Assembly: GCF_027595165.1 (NCBI RefSeq) | Contig: NZ_CP097291.1 | Location: 2,418,001 to 2,482,000 of the forward strand | DNA length: 64,000 nt | Direction: 5' to 3' | Origin: Providencia sp. PROV188 | GTDB lineage: Bacteria; Pseudomonadota; Gammaproteobacteria; Enterobacterales; Enterobacteriaceae | Shown: positions 31,193 to 40,748 of the stretch, in pieces | Position numbering within the stretch: the first letter of the stretch is position 1 | How the letters are laid out: each line of letters begins with the position of its first letter | Translations under genes and position numbers: made by a program | Notes under the pieces: generated by a model | Told to the model about the DNA's origin: nothing | The model's input: the letters and a program-made list of their open reading frames with translations, nothing else | Database searches by the model: none

Positions 31193-31248
31193 ATGATCCC
31201 TACTCGTGACTAAACCCAAACATAATCTAAAAAACAATGTATATGTTT

Positions 31249-31258
31249 TGGTTATAAC
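31249..31258. promoter_or_regulatory. Candidate CysB-type site upstream of cysP
   Basis: TGGTTATAAC, identical to 3469-3478 in the divergent cassette promoter and sharing TGGTTATA with the cysK upstream region. It lies 57 bp upstream of the cysP start, among further GTTAT-type half sites (31264-31269, 31309-31315). CysB binding is inference. Confidence 0.35.
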
Positions 31259-31471
31259 TTTGTAGTTATCAATCATCTTTTGATATATCAAGTTGGAATA
31301 ACAAAGAGGTTATAGCAATAAGCCATAAAATTCAGAGGAAATTTAAGATGTTAATGTAATGAGGAAGGTTCATTTAAGCCTAGAATAAAACGTTAAGAAT
31401 AAACATGCATACTTGCCAAACCTAATTATAGTGTGTATCGTGTGTATGTCAGTTGGCGAGATGGAGGGATC

Positions 31472-31657
31472 TTGAAAAGTTCGGAGCTGATAAATATGTT
31501 AGAAAATAATGGATGGAAATTAGAGCGAGTTAAAGGGAGTCATCACCAATTTTCTCATCCAGACTTTTCAATTGTTATCACAGTCCCGCATCCTCGAAAG
31601 GATTTAAAGATAGGTACACTTAATCAAATCCTTAAAGCGGCTAAACTGAAACATTAA
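31472..31657 (+). CDS. hicA: HicA-type mRNA interferase toxin
   Basis: 61 residues from TTG 31472. GGAGGG lies just upstream of this codon, and the homology to HicA begins at once with the SSELINMLENNGW helix; upstream ATG/GTG frames add residues atypical for HicA. The core VKGSHHQFSHPD contains the catalytic His of the double-stranded-RNA-binding-like fold, and VPHPRKDLKIGTLNQILKAA completes it. HicA cleaves mRNA and tmRNA when free of its partner. It lies 54 bp upstream of hicB and divergent from cysP. Confidence 0.9.
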   Translation: MKSSELINMLENNGWKLERVKGSHHQFSHPDFSIVITVPHPRKDLKIGTLNQILKAAKLKH

Positions 31658-31711
31658 TTAAAGACGCGCTCTTTTAACACGCTCCGAGCGCTATCTTTAT
31701 GGAGACAAAAC

Positions 31712-32128
31712 ATGCTATACCCAGCCTTTATTGAAATTGATCATGATGGTAGTGCGAGTGGTTGGTTTCCAGATATTGAAGGTTGTACTTTTGCTGGCGA
31801 CAATATTGAAAATGCTTACACTGATGCAAAATCAGCACTCGATGCCCACTTTGAATTATTAAGTGAAAAAGGGTTTGAAATTCCTGAGCCAAAATCTCAG
31901 CAAGAGCATCTAAATCGTACAAAAGATGAATATCAAAATGGTCTTTGGTTATTCGTTGATATCGACATGGATAAATATGATGGACGTGCAGAAAGGATTA
32001 ATATTACGCTACCTCATCGCTTACTGCATCGTATTGATACGCTAGTTAAAGCCAATCCCGAGTATGGAAGCCGTAGTGGATTCATTGCTGCCGCAGCACG
32101 TAAAGAACTCCAAAAAACCGATCAGTAA
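31712..32128 (+). CDS. hicB: HicB-type antitoxin
   Basis: 138 residues. The N-terminal partial RNase-H-like fold starts MLYPAFIEIDHDGSASGWFP and includes DIEGCTFAGD. The C-terminal part (about 95-138) reads INITLPHRLLHRIDTLVK, which fits a ribbon-helix-helix DNA-binding domain, so this is the RHH subclass of HicB. It neutralises HicA and probably represses the pair. AGACAAAAC separates the Shine-Dalgarno TGGAG from the ATG. It converges on yfeX. Confidence 0.9.
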   Translation: MLYPAFIEIDHDGSASGWFPDIEGCTFAGDNIENAYTDAKSALDAHFELLSEKGFEIPEPKSQQEHLNRTKDEYQNGLWLFVDIDMDKYDGRAERINITLPHRLLHRIDTLVKANPEYGSRSGFIAAAARKELQKTDQ

Positions 32129-32133
32129 ACACT

Positions 32134-32164
32134 TTCAAGCTGCCGCTATCTGCGACAGCTTGAA
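32134..32164. terminator. Possible bidirectional terminator between hicB and yfeX
   Basis: TTCAAGCTG (32134-32142) and CAGCTTGAA (32156-32164), extended by CGC/GCG with one mismatch. U tracts are weak on both sides. Confidence 0.5.
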
Positions 32165-32178
32165 TTGTCTCGATAAGA

Positions 32179-33075
32179 TTATAGGGATAATAATCTTTCA
32201 ATTGATGGCGCGTAATAATAGCTACCAGAAACGGCTTTCGTCATACGCAGCAGATCATCATATTTACCATCAGTTTCACCAAACATGCTCAGTAATTGTT
32301 GTTCAATATTATGGATGGTTGCGCAGTAGGCAATAAAGAATAAACCGTGTTTACCGCTTGCTGTGCCGTATGGCAGGCTATGGCGCATAACGGAGAGCTC
32401 TTCGCCCTCTTCTTCAATCACTACGCGAGAAACGTGAGATGTTTTATTACGCGCATCTTCGTCTAATTCAACGCTATCGTGTTTAGTACGACCAATCATT
32501 TTCTCTTGTTCATGCTCAGAGAAACGAGACCATTTTTTCAGGTCATGCTCATAGCGTTGTACCATGACATAGCTACCACCAATGTCATCGCCTTGATTAA
32601 TCAACGTCACTTCAGCAATTTCTTCGCCTTGAGGGTTTTCTGTACCATCAATGAAACCGCTTAAATCTCTATCTTCAACCCAACGGAAACCATGAATTTC
32701 TTCAACCACTTCAATGGATGAACCAAATGCTTTTAGCGCGGCTTGCGCCAGAGAAAAGTTAATATCATGACGTAATGATTGAATATGAATAAACATATCG
32801 CGCTGAGTCGCAGGCGCTAGTCCTTTGCCGAGCGTGCGAAATGGCTTTAATTCTGGTGAAACAGCTGAGTGTCCGAGCTGCTTCCAAACATCTGAACCAA
32901 ATGCAATCACAGCACCAAGACGATCATCAGGGAATTTTGCTTGTAGTTTGGTTAATTCATCAACAAAAATCTTGCACCCTGATTTCACCTCTTCGAGCGA
33001 CCCGGTCACCATGGCTTCAATAAAAATACCAAAACGACTATGTTCCTTCAAAATACCACTTTGGGAATGAGACAT
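32179..33075 (-). CDS. yfeX: Dye-decolorizing-type heme peroxidase YfeX
   Basis: 298 residues from ATG 33075 (E. coli YfeX 299); an upstream start at 33108 would add residues not found in the family. AAGGGG lies upstream of the chosen ATG. The Dyp signature [13 protein letters not shown] is present, with Asp as distal catalytic residue, and the proximal heme histidine is expected in the [18 protein letters not shown] region or just before it. A cytoplasmic heme protein with peroxidase activity toward porphyrinogens; proposed iron-release activity is debated. yfeY lies upstream on the same strand, as in E. coli, but a hairpin separates the two. Confidence 0.92.
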   Translation of the reverse strand: MSHSQSGILKEHSRFGIFIEAMVTGSLEEVKSGCKIFVDELTKLQAKFPDDRLGAVIAFGSDVWKQLGHSAVSPELKPFRTLGKGLAPATQRDMFIHIQSLRHDINFSLAQAALKAFGSSIEVVEEIHGFRWVEDRDLSGFIDGTENPQGEEIAEVTLINQGDDIGGSYVMVQRYEHDLKKWSRFSEHEQEKMIGRTKHDSVELDEDARNKTSHVSRVVIEEEGEELSVMRHSLPYGTASGKHGLFFIAYCATIHNIEQQLLSMFGETDGKYDDLLRMTKAVSGSYYYAPSIERLLSL

Positions 33076-33237
33076 GCATAAACCCCTTAGAATGAATAAA
33101 TTACACAAACCTATACTTTAAATTAGTTTATCGCATTAATAATGATTTTCACCTTGTTTTAACGCAAGAGTTGGCCAGTCTAGGAAATATTAGAAGGGTC
33201 TGACGAGAGAAAAGAATAAATAGCAATATTATCAGTA

Positions 33238-33282
33238 GATTATAACCGTAAGTTATTGCCTATTAAATCGAATAACTTACGG
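33238..33282 (-). terminator. Probable terminator of yfeY
   Basis: Perfect 12-bp arms CCGTAAGTTATT (33246-33257) and AATAACTTACGG (33271-33282), 13-base loop, with TTATAAT on the minus-strand side; imperfect U tract. Confidence 0.6.
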
Positions 33283-33311
33283 CCTTTTGTCCAAAATTTT
33301 AGCTAAGTAAC

Positions 33312-33896
33312 TTATTTATGCCAAATAATTTGCGACACTTTCCATGTTTTCAACACTTCATCGGCCGGCATTAAATTCTCAGGACCTTGCCATTTTCCGC
33401 TGAATTTATAAACCACTTTGCTACTTTGCGGTGCAACACACAGTACTGTCGGTACATTATCAACCGCTTCCCCTAAGGAACATGATCCGTAGGCCTTCTG
33501 GTAAATGTCGCTAAACTCAGTACCAATTTGGGTATCCCATTCAGTGAGCATATCAGGATCATTCACGACAATACTAGATACGGTGCCTTTTTCAGGACCA
33601 AAGACTTCGACTTCAACGTCTAAATCTTTCATAGCTTGAAACACCGAAACCATTTCTCCATTTTCAAGCTGCATGCCACCACGTATGGCATAGCGGTCAT
33701 CAAGTTGATTATTAATCACATCACGTTCCATTGGCGTCAGACTTGTGATTGCCCCCACGCCCGCTTCTGAAATCATTAGAGGGCTATGAAACCATGTGGA
33801 TGGTGAAAATAGGCTTTTACCAGCACAACCCGATAGCATCACCGCGCCACCAAGTAGAGAAACTTTAAATAGGGTTACGAATACGTTTTGGGACAT
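33312..33896 (-). CDS. yfeY: RpoE-regulated lipoprotein YfeY
   Basis: 194 residues (E. coli 191). Type II signal peptide with lipobox LSGC (Cys at about residue 24), so probably an outer-membrane-anchored lipoprotein. The body includes MERDVINNQLDDRYAIRGG and a C-terminal KWQGPENLMPADEVLKTWKV, as in YfeY. In E. coli it belongs to the sigma-E envelope stress regulon; a sequence resembling a sigma-E promoter lies at 33930-33956. Biochemical function is unknown. Confidence 0.88.
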   Translation of the reverse strand: MSQNVFVTLFKVSLLGGAVMLSGCAGKSLFSPSTWFHSPLMISEAGVGAITSLTPMERDVINNQLDDRYAIRGGMQLENGEMVSVFQAMKDLDVEVEVFGPEKGTVSSIVVNDPDMLTEWDTQIGTEFSDIYQKAYGSCSLGEAVDNVPTVLCVAPQSSKVVYKFSGKWQGPENLMPADEVLKTWKVSQIIWHK

Positions 33897-33929
33897 ATCA
33901 TCCTCTTTAGCGGGTCATATAATGCATAC

Positions 33930-33956
33930 TGAGACCGTCCATTTCATAAAAGATTC
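33930..33956 (-). promoter_or_regulatory. Possible sigma-E promoter of yfeY
   Basis: Minus strand GAATCTT (33956-33950), 15-bp spacer, TCTCA (33934-33930), compared with the sigma-E pattern GGAACTT-N15/16-TCTGA. Two to three mismatches, so tentative. Confidence 0.3.
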
Positions 33957-33998
33957 ACGCTGTTTAGCCAAACCTTCAAGAAAATAATCACCAGCAGT

Positions 33999-34430
33999 TT
34001 AGAAATCCACTTCGTGAGTCAATCTTTTTGAATAGATCAAACGCTCAGCTTGCTCTTCTTCATACAACATTTTTTCAAACATGCAGATTGCCGAATCAGA
34101 CTCTTCGTTGACCAACAATTCGATTCTGCCACAACCACGGGCAATCAATTTTTTCTCTAAACGACTCACTAACGCATTAGCAATACCGCGCCCGCGAAAT
34201 TCAGGATGTACAGCTAAATACACAGCGGTACCACGAATTCCATCGTAGCCCCCCATAATGGTTCCGACCACTTCACCCGATACCTCGGCGACAAGGAAAA
34301 GATCGGCACCGCACTGTAGTTTACGCTCAATATCTAATTCAGGATCACCTGAAATTTCATTCAATTGACAGCGTTCCCACAGCGTAAGCACCTCTTCATA
34401 ATCATTTTGGCGAAATATGCGTATTTCCAT
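33999..34430 (-). CDS. ypeA: GNAT acetyltransferase YpeA
   Basis: 143 residues from ATG 34430, chosen because the product then begins [19 protein letters not shown] like E. coli YpeA (141 residues); an ATG one codon earlier and a longer upstream frame exist. The acetyl-CoA site is [15 protein letters not shown], the typical RGxGxA motif of the family. Substrate unknown. On the strand opposite to hemF, which starts 137 bp away. Confidence 0.88.
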   Translation of the reverse strand: MEIRIFRQNDYEEVLTLWERCQLNEISGDPELDIERKLQCGADLFLVAEVSGEVVGTIMGGYDGIRGTAVYLAVHPEFRGRGIANALVSRLEKKLIARGCGRIELLVNEESDSAICMFEKMLYEEEQAERLIYSKRLTHEVDF

Positions 34431-34566
34431 CATCTTGTCCGTTTGAGCTAAACTGTCTGCCATTATCACTGCTTTTGATACACAATCAATAATCAATATG
34501 CCTTTTTTACCTCAACGGGGTATACTTTACCCAATTTATTTCTCCCGACGGTTCTATTAAAAAACA

Positions 34567-35490
34567 ATGAATTACCCAGATATTGAACGCATAAAAGCCT
34601 ATTTGCAAAGCTTGCAAGATACCATCTGCCAAAAAATCACAGAATTAGATGGCAAAGAAACCTTCCTTGAACAAACTTGGGAACGTGCTGAAGGCGGTGG
34701 TGGACGCAGCCGAGTTTTAACCCACGGCGCACTTTTTGAACAAGCTGGCGTGAATTTCTCACATATCAAAGGTGAAAAAATGCCTGCTTCAGCGACAGCA
34801 CATCGCCCGGAGTTAGCAGGACGTAGCTACCAAGCCATGGGCGTTTCATTAGTTATCCACCCTCTCAACCCTTATGTACCGACCACACATGCCAATGTGC
34901 GCTTTTTCATTGCTGAAAAAGAAGGTGCCGACCCCGTGTGGTGGTTTGGTGGTGGTTTCGATTTGACCCCCTATTATGGATTTGAAGAGGATGCTGTCCA
35001 TTGGCATACCGTCGCTAATGAACTTTGTACGCCTTACGGAACGGAGGTTTACCCTAAATACAAGCAGTGGTGTGATGACTATTTCTTCTTAAAACATCGC
35101 AATGAGCCTCGTGGCATCGGCGGATTATTTTACGATGACCTTAACCAATGGGACTTTGAGTCTTGTTTTGCATTCACGCAAGATGTCGGCAATGGCTTTT
35201 TACAAGCTTATGTACCCATTGTCGAAAAACGTCGAGAAATCCCATGGGGTGAGCGTGAACGCCAATTCCAACTTTATCGTCGCGGACGCTATGTAGAATT
35301 TAACCTTGTTTGGGATAGAGGCACACTCTTTGGCTTGCAAAGTGGCGGGCGCACAGAGTCCATTTTGATGTCTATGCCGCCATTAGTACGTTGGGAATAT
35401 GACTACCATCCAGAAGCCGGTAGCCCAGAAGCTAAGCTGTATACCGACTTTTTGATCACTGGTAAAGATTGGCTCACACACAATAAATAG
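34567..35490 (+). CDS. hemF: Oxygen-dependent coproporphyrinogen-III oxidase
   Basis: 307 residues (E. coli 299). Converts coproporphyrinogen III to protoporphyrinogen IX with O2 in heme synthesis. Conserved blocks include [71 protein letters not shown] and [24 protein letters not shown]; His residues in the HAN and HWH motifs are the expected catalytic/metal ligands. Soluble dimer. Single gene with a hairpin downstream. Confidence 0.96.
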   Translation: MNYPDIERIKAYLQSLQDTICQKITELDGKETFLEQTWERAEGGGGRSRVLTHGALFEQAGVNFSHIKGEKMPASATAHRPELAGRSYQAMGVSLVIHPLNPYVPTTHANVRFFIAEKEGADPVWWFGGGFDLTPYYGFEEDAVHWHTVANELCTPYGTEVYPKYKQWCDDYFFLKHRNEPRGIGGLFYDDLNQWDFESCFAFTQDVGNGFLQAYVPIVEKRREIPWGERERQFQLYRRGRYVEFNLVWDRGTLFGLQSGGRTESILMSMPPLVRWEYDYHPEAGSPEAKLYTDFLITGKDWLTHNK

Positions 35491-35519
35491 TACAAACTTC
35501 TGTAATTAATCAGATTTCT

Positions 35520-35560
35520 ATCTGCTAGTTTTGATAATAAAAATTAGCAGATATTGATTT
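35520..35560 (+). terminator. Probable terminator of hemF
   Basis: ATCTGCTAGTTTT (35520-35532) and AAAATTAGCAGAT (35540-35552), one G-T pair, followed by ATTGATTT. Confidence 0.6.
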
Positions 35561-35639
35561 AATTACTTAATTATCATGTAGTTACAATAAAATCACAACC
35601 GTTTATGATTCCATTTCGTCAAACAAAATGGAGTTATAA

Positions 35640-36770
35640 ATGAATCAGATACTTGGTCGTTCACTATTATCACCTAGCTTAATCTCTCACTTCTATCAAG
35701 AAAGCCAATGCAATGATTTAAAATCAACCTTATTTCATATCAATGACATCATGAGCCGCACTTACACAGAAGAAGATGCGAACTATCAACGTCAATTACT
35801 GGCTAGCACTTGTAGCATCGCCGGCGGCACCTACAACCGAGTGATCCGTGATGCCCAACAACGTGTAGAAAATTACACTCACAACCACTCTAGCCTACCG
35901 ATTTGTCGCCGCGAAGAAATGCCAGTTGATGAGCATATGGCGCATAACGATTTCGCCGTTATTATGCGAGAAGAAGATAAAGTGGCACCGACTGAACCAG
36001 CACATCGCGTGTTCGCTGCTATTGGATTGATCCGCTCATTCCTTAAGGAGAAACTCAATATTGATCAGATGTTTGGTTGTGATGCTGATATCAATGCGGT
36101 TATCCATTATGACAAAAACTATTCCAATGCATTTTGGAATTCTCAAGCTATTTTCTTTGGGGATGGTGATGGAACTATTTTTGGCCCGTTCTACAACGAT
36201 ATTGACATAATCGCTCACGAACTCGCTCATGGATACATTGGCTCACAAGCTGATTTTGACTATGTCGATCAATCTGGTGCATTAAATGAATCTGTTGCTG
36301 ACGTATTAGGCATCATGGTGAAGCAATATGTTCAAAAGCAAACTGCGACACAGTCCAGCTGGTTACTGGGCGAAAACTTATTTATTGATAAGAGAAAGGG
36401 ACCTGCATTACGTTCAATGAAAAATCCGGGTACAGCATACTATTTCACTAAATCAAATAATGACCCTCAAGTGGGACATATGGATCAATATCGCGATTTA
36501 CCTCGCTATGTCGATAATGGCGGTGTGCATATTAACTCAGGCATTCCAAACAAAGCCTTCTATTTACTGGCAACAAAAATAGGTGGTTATTCTTGGGAAA
36601 TAGCTGGGAAAATCTGGGTTGCAGCGGTGTCAGATCCGAGCGTCTCGAATACGGCGACGTTTATTGAATTTGCTCAGGCAACAATTCGCTCAGCAAAAAA
36701 TCTGTTTGGTGATCAAATTGAATTGGCAACTCGCCAATGCTGGCTAGATGTTGGGTTACGTGTTCAATAA
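35640..36770 (+). CDS. Protealysin-like M4 (thermolysin family) metalloprotease
   Basis: 376 residues. The zinc site is HELAHGYIG (HExxH) followed 20 or so residues on by GALNESVADVLG, whose Glu is the third zinc ligand. A C-terminal DNGGVHINSGIPNKAFYLLA block carries the His that stabilises the transition state. The first 60-110 residues form a short propeptide of the protealysin type. There is no Sec signal peptide, which is also true of protealysin and grimelysin of Serratia, linked in those bacteria to actin cleavage and invasion. The usual neighbour, the inhibitor emfourin, is not visible here. AAATGGAG lies upstream of the ATG. The gene is accessory, lying between hemF and rluF; codon use is a little more AT-rich than its neighbours by eye. 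Confidence 0.88.
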   Translation: MNQILGRSLLSPSLISHFYQESQCNDLKSTLFHINDIMSRTYTEEDANYQRQLLASTCSIAGGTYNRVIRDAQQRVENYTHNHSSLPICRREEMPVDEHMAHNDFAVIMREEDKVAPTEPAHRVFAAIGLIRSFLKEKLNIDQMFGCDADINAVIHYDKNYSNAFWNSQAIFFGDGDGTIFGPFYNDIDIIAHELAHGYIGSQADFDYVDQSGALNESVADVLGIMVKQYVQKQTATQSSWLLGENLFIDKRKGPALRSMKNPGTAYYFTKSNNDPQVGHMDQYRDLPRYVDNGGVHINSGIPNKAFYLLATKIGGYSWEIAGKIWVAAVSDPSVSNTATFIEFAQATIRSAKNLFGDQIELATRQCWLDVGLRVQ

Positions 36771-36858
36771 AAATGAAGTGTAATAAGTAATTATTACGCC
36801 CTTGTCGGCCCACAAAGAGGCTGACTTTTATCTAAGACTTTGATCGAAAATCATAATA

Positions 36859-36906
36859 AAAAGGCCAAGTACACATGAGTTTTAGGTCACTCATCCTCAG
36901 CCTTTT
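36859..36906. terminator. Possible bidirectional terminator between the protease and rluF
   Basis: Outer arms AAAAGGC (36859-36865) and GCCTTTT (36900-36906) and inner arms ATGAGT (36875-36880) and ACTCAT (36889-36894), interrupted stem with T-rich flanks on both sides. Confidence 0.45.
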
Positions 36907-36941
36907 CTCACTTCAATATCTTTTGCTTCATTCTTGCCCAA

Positions 36942-37820
36942 TTAACGTTTTTTCTTTTTACGTCCTGGCTGGGTAAATTTCTTTTTCGGTGGTTCTGCAT
37001 TAGCTTTCGGCTTTTGGCTACCCACACCTTGCTTTCCTACTGCTTTCCCGCTACTGCTACGCGCTTGAGATTTTGCCGCTTTTTTAGGTTTAACATCGGA
37101 CTCTGATTTTTCAATCAAATTAAACAACTCGATAAGCTCATCATCGGTTAAGTCGCGCCACTCCCCCACAGGAATGCCCGTGAGCCTCACATTCATAATC
37201 CGCACGCGTTCTAACTTCGTAACTTCGTAGCCAAAATGTTCGGTCATACGACGAATTTGGCGGTTTAACCCCTGAACCAGCGTAATACGGAAAACAAACG
37301 GAGCCTCTTTTTTGACTTTACATTTCTTCGTCATGGTACCGAGAATTGGTACCCCCGCGCCCATGCCACGAATAAATTCATCGGTCACAGGCTTGTTCAC
37401 GGTGACAATGTACTCTTTCTCGTGATCATTACCTGCACGTAAGATTTTATTCACTAAGTCGCCATGGTTCGTCAGGAAGATCAATCCTTGGGAATCTTTA
37501 TCTAAACGACCAATAGGGAAAATACGGGTACTGTGATTCACATAGTCCACAATATTATCTTTTTCGCCACTTTCGGTGGTACTGACAATCCCAACAGGCT
37601 TATTCAACGCGATCAAGACTAAATCTTCTTCATTGCGCGGTTCAATTAACTGACCATTGACCTTGACCACGTCTCCCGCGGAAACTTGGTCGCCAATGCC
37701 TGCGCGTTTACCGTTAATGAACACATTGCCTTGCTCGATATAACGATCAGCCTCACGTCTAGAGCAGATACCGCTCTCGCTAATATATTTATTCAGGCGT
37801 GTGGTTGAATTGATTTCCAT
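36942..37820 (-). CDS. rluF: 23S rRNA pseudouridine(2604) synthase RluF
   Basis: 292 residues (E. coli 290). Modifies U2604 of 23S rRNA and also U35 of tRNA-Tyr. N-terminal S4 RNA-binding domain ([20 protein letters not shown]), then the catalytic RsuA-type domain with [17 protein letters not shown], whose Asp is the nucleophile, and [12 protein letters not shown] long Lys/Ser/Ala/Gly-rich basic tail (about 240-292, ending PGRKKKKR) is typical for RluF and likely disordered. Confidence 0.95.
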   Translation of the reverse strand: MEINSTTRLNKYISESGICSRREADRYIEQGNVFINGKRAGIGDQVSAGDVVKVNGQLIEPRNEEDLVLIALNKPVGIVSTTESGEKDNIVDYVNHSTRIFPIGRLDKDSQGLIFLTNHGDLVNKILRAGNDHEKEYIVTVNKPVTDEFIRGMGAGVPILGTMTKKCKVKKEAPFVFRITLVQGLNRQIRRMTEHFGYEVTKLERVRIMNVRLTGIPVGEWRDLTDDELIELFNLIEKSESDVKPKKAAKSQARSSSGKAVGKQGVGSQKPKANAEPPKKKFTQPGRKKKKR

Positions 37821-37880
37821 GGTTTTCCTCAGTCATTAAAACAACTTAAATTTTAGGGCTGTGGCGAGCTAATAAATAAT

Positions 37881-37918
37881 AGTAAAAAGCCGTAACAACC
37901 TAATTGGGTTACGGCTTT
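37881..37918 (-). terminator. Rho-independent terminator of der
   Basis: Arms AAAGCCGTAAC (37886-37896) and GTTACGGCTTT (37908-37918), 11-base loop, TTTTTAC tail on the minus strand. Confidence 0.88.
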
Positions 37919-37947
37919 AGTCTGTTTATCGCGCTAACAGTTGGCGA

Positions 37948-39426
37948 TTAGCGTTTTTTCAAGTGCTGCATCAGACGCTTACGTTTACGTAACTGGGTTG
38001 GTGTCAGTTTATTTTTCTTATCTGCATATGGGTTTTCACCCTCTTTAAACAGAATACGAATTGGCGTTCCCATTACATTTAATGAACGACGGAAATAGTT
38101 CATTAAATAACGTTTATAGCTATCTGGTAAATCAGAAACTTGGTTACCGTGGATCACAACGATTGGTGGGTTATGACCACCAGCATGCGCGTATTTCATC
38201 TTCACGCGGCGACCACGGATCAATGGTGGCTGATGTTCATCTTCCGCCATTTTCATAATACGTGTTAACAGTGCAGTACCAACCCGGCGAGTCGCTGATT
38301 CATACGCTTCTTGCACAGATTCAAACAAGTTACCCACGCCGCTACCATGTAGCGCAGAGATAAAGTGAATACGGGCAAAATCTACAAAGCCAAGACGAAG
38401 TTCCAGCATATCTTTGACATGCTCGCGATCTTCAGGCTTCATGCCATCCCATTTATTCACTGCAATCACTAATGAACGGCCTGCGTTCAAAATGAATCCT
38501 AGTAACGATAAATCTTGGTCAGAGATACCTTCACGAGCATCGATAACCAGCAAGACCACGTTAGCATCTTCAATCGCTTGCAGCGTTTTGATCACTGAGA
38601 ATTTCTCTACAGTTTCAGTCACTTTACCGCGCTTACGTACCCCAGCGGTATCGATGAGAATATATTCACGCTCATCACGCTCCATTGGGATATAAATACT
38701 GTCACGGGTGGTACCCGGCATATCAAAGACGACCACACGGTCTTCACCGAGAATACGGTTAGTTAGGGTCGATTTGCCCACATTTGGGCGCCCTACGATA
38801 GCCAGCTTTATTGGCAATGTACTCGGGTCAAAATCATCTTCTTCGTCTTCGGAGAATTCACCTTCTGCTTCCAGCTCAGCCCAATACGCAGCATTCGCTT
38901 CTTCGTCAGTAAGTTCGATTTCTTCGTCTTCAACCTCAATAAAAGGTTTTAAAGAGTGTTCAATTAACTGAGTGACACCACGACCATGAGAGGCAGCAAT
39001 AGGGTAAATTTCCCCAAGACCCAGTGAATAGAAATCACCAACAACGATATTGGCATCAATACCATCAGTTTTGTTGGCAACTAAATACGTTTTTTTCTTG
39101 CGGCTGCGTAAGTGCTTAGCGATGCCTTCATCCGCTGGCATTAAGCCTGCTCTTGCATCTACCATGAAAAGAACAACGTCAGCTTCTTCAATCGCTTGAA
39201 GCGACTGAGCCGCCATATGGGTTTCTACGCCCTCTTCAGTACCATCGATACCACCAGTGTCGATAATAATAAATTCGTGCCCTTCAACTTCTGCACGACC
39301 ATATTTACGATCACGGGTCAGACCGGGAAAGTCCGCTACAAGTGCGTCACGGGTACGGGTTAATCGGTTAAATAACGTGGATTTTCCTACGTTTGGACGC
39401 CCAACCAGCGCTACGACGGGTATCAT
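37948..39426 (-). CDS. der: Ribosome-assembly GTPase Der (EngA)
   Basis: 492 residues (E. coli 490). Two tandem GTPase domains, each with GRPNVGKST (near residues 8 and 212) and matching NKTDG / NKWDG motifs, then a C-terminal KH-like domain. An acidic linker rich in Glu/Asp (about 165-205) separates the G domains. Essential for 50S subunit maturation. It lies downstream of bamB on the same strand, but a terminator is present between them. Confidence 0.97.
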   Translation of the reverse strand: MIPVVALVGRPNVGKSTLFNRLTRTRDALVADFPGLTRDRKYGRAEVEGHEFIIIDTGGIDGTEEGVETHMAAQSLQAIEEADVVLFMVDARAGLMPADEGIAKHLRSRKKKTYLVANKTDGIDANIVVGDFYSLGLGEIYPIAASHGRGVTQLIEHSLKPFIEVEDEEIELTDEEANAAYWAELEAEGEFSEDEEDDFDPSTLPIKLAIVGRPNVGKSTLTNRILGEDRVVVFDMPGTTRDSIYIPMERDEREYILIDTAGVRKRGKVTETVEKFSVIKTLQAIEDANVVLLVIDAREGISDQDLSLLGFILNAGRSLVIAVNKWDGMKPEDREHVKDMLELRLGFVDFARIHFISALHGSGVGNLFESVQEAYESATRRVGTALLTRIMKMAEDEHQPPLIRGRRVKMKYAHAGGHNPPIVVIHGNQVSDLPDSYKRYLMNYFRRSLNVMGTPIRILFKEGENPYADKKNKLTPTQLRKRKRLMQHLKKR

Positions 39427-39480
39427 TCTTCAGTGCCTCACAACTTTAATTAACTAATAGAATTCTGAGGCTAAACTCAG

Positions 39481-39521
39481 AAAACAAAAAACGAAACGGC
39501 CCCTGTATTCAGGAACCGTTT
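39481..39521 (-). terminator. Rho-independent terminator of bamB
   Basis: AAACGGCCCCTG (39494-39505) and CAGGAACCGTTT (39510-39521) with two internal mismatches/wobbles, followed on the minus strand by CGTTTTTTGTTTT. Confidence 0.82.
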
Positions 39522-39554
39522 ATTTTATCGATAAATTGTCTGCTTGTCAGAAAA

Positions 39555-40727
39555 TTAACGTGTTAACAGGTAAACTGTTCCGTTTCTTGTCTGAACCATC
39601 AGTTTATCACTCGCAATGACTGGGCGGCTGTGGATCCCTGAACTGTTCAGTTTATTTTGAGCCACAAAGCCACCTGTGCTGGTATCTAACCAGTGCAGAT
39701 AACCTTCTTTGTCACCCACAACAATATAGCCGTTATAGACTTCTGGCGCAGATAATCCACGGTTTAGTAACTGATCTTGAGTCCATAATGTCACGCCGTC
39801 GCTCTTACGAACAGCCAGCACGCGGTCAGTTTGGTCAACTAAATACAGGTTATCACCCGATAACACCATGTCATTGATGGAGCCTAAATCACGCTTCCAT
39901 AACATTTGACCTGAACGCATGTCCAGTGCCGCCAATGTGCCGTTATAAGCAATCGCGTACACTTTGCCATCATCAATCACAGGCGTCATATCTACATCGT
40001 TCAGACGACCAATTTCTGTTGAACTGGTGACTAAAGAGATGCGTTGTTGCCAAATTAATTGACCTTGAGACAGCAGGACGGCACTCACTCGACCATTATC
40101 ACCACCAACGATAGCCGCACCAAATGCAATCGCAGGCGCAGACTCACCGCGTAATGACAGTGATGGGGTATCCATATTCACTGTCCACTTAATCGCGCCT
40201 GTCGCTGTATCCAGCGCTTGTAATTGACCATTGCTCGTGTGGATGACCACCATGTCGCCACTCACGACAGGCTTGGACAAGGCTTCGCCTGCCACTTCCA
40301 CATCCCACAACACTTCACCATTTTCTTTATTTAGCGCGATAACTGTACCACGCTCAGTACCGATGAAAATTTTGTCATCAGAAATGGTCAAGCCACCAGA
40401 CAGTAACGCAGATAAATTGGCAGAAAGAAAACCAGTACGTTTTGATAAATCGACAGACCACAGTTCTTTACCGCTATCAAGTTCTAGCGCTTTAACTAAG
40501 CCTTTACGATCCGCAGCGTAAATTGCTGAACCATCCCAAACAGGAGAAAGTTCAGAATAGAACTGCTCAACACCATTACCGACGGATTTATCCCAAACAA
40601 TAGAAGGTGTAAATTGATTCTCAACCTGTGGTAATGGCGCCATCACAATAGAATCAGTTTCGCTGGAACAACCGGCAAGTAAAGCTGAAGCAACCAGGCC
40701 TACCAAAAGAGTTTTGCGCAACTGCAT
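39555..40727 (-). CDS. bamB: Outer membrane assembly lipoprotein BamB
   Basis: 390 residues (E. coli 392). Signal peptide with lipobox LAGC (Cys at residue 20). The rest is an eight-bladed PQQ-type beta-propeller with repeated DxxSGxxLW phrases (GKELWSVDL, NGEVLWDVEV, TGAIKWTVNM, RSGQMLWKRDL, DGVTLWTQD). Part of the BAM complex that inserts beta-barrel proteins in the outer membrane. It follows yfgM by 21 bp in the yfgM-bamB-(der) order. Confidence 0.96.
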   Translation of the reverse strand: MQLRKTLLVGLVASALLAGCSSETDSIVMAPLPQVENQFTPSIVWDKSVGNGVEQFYSELSPVWDGSAIYAADRKGLVKALELDSGKELWSVDLSKRTGFLSANLSALLSGGLTISDDKIFIGTERGTVIALNKENGEVLWDVEVAGEALSKPVVSGDMVVIHTSNGQLQALDTATGAIKWTVNMDTPSLSLRGESAPAIAFGAAIVGGDNGRVSAVLLSQGQLIWQQRISLVTSSTEIGRLNDVDMTPVIDDGKVYAIAYNGTLAALDMRSGQMLWKRDLGSINDMVLSGDNLYLVDQTDRVLAVRKSDGVTLWTQDQLLNRGLSAPEVYNGYIVVGDKEGYLHWLDTSTGGFVAQNKLNSSGIHSRPVIASDKLMVQTRNGTVYLLTR

Positions 40728-40748
40728 AGTGTGTCGTTTCCTTTCTTC

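Noticed and set aside
30170..31291. A longer CysP starting at 31291
   Set aside because: The added 33 residues precede a normal signal peptide and would bury it; ATG 31192 has a ribosome binding site.
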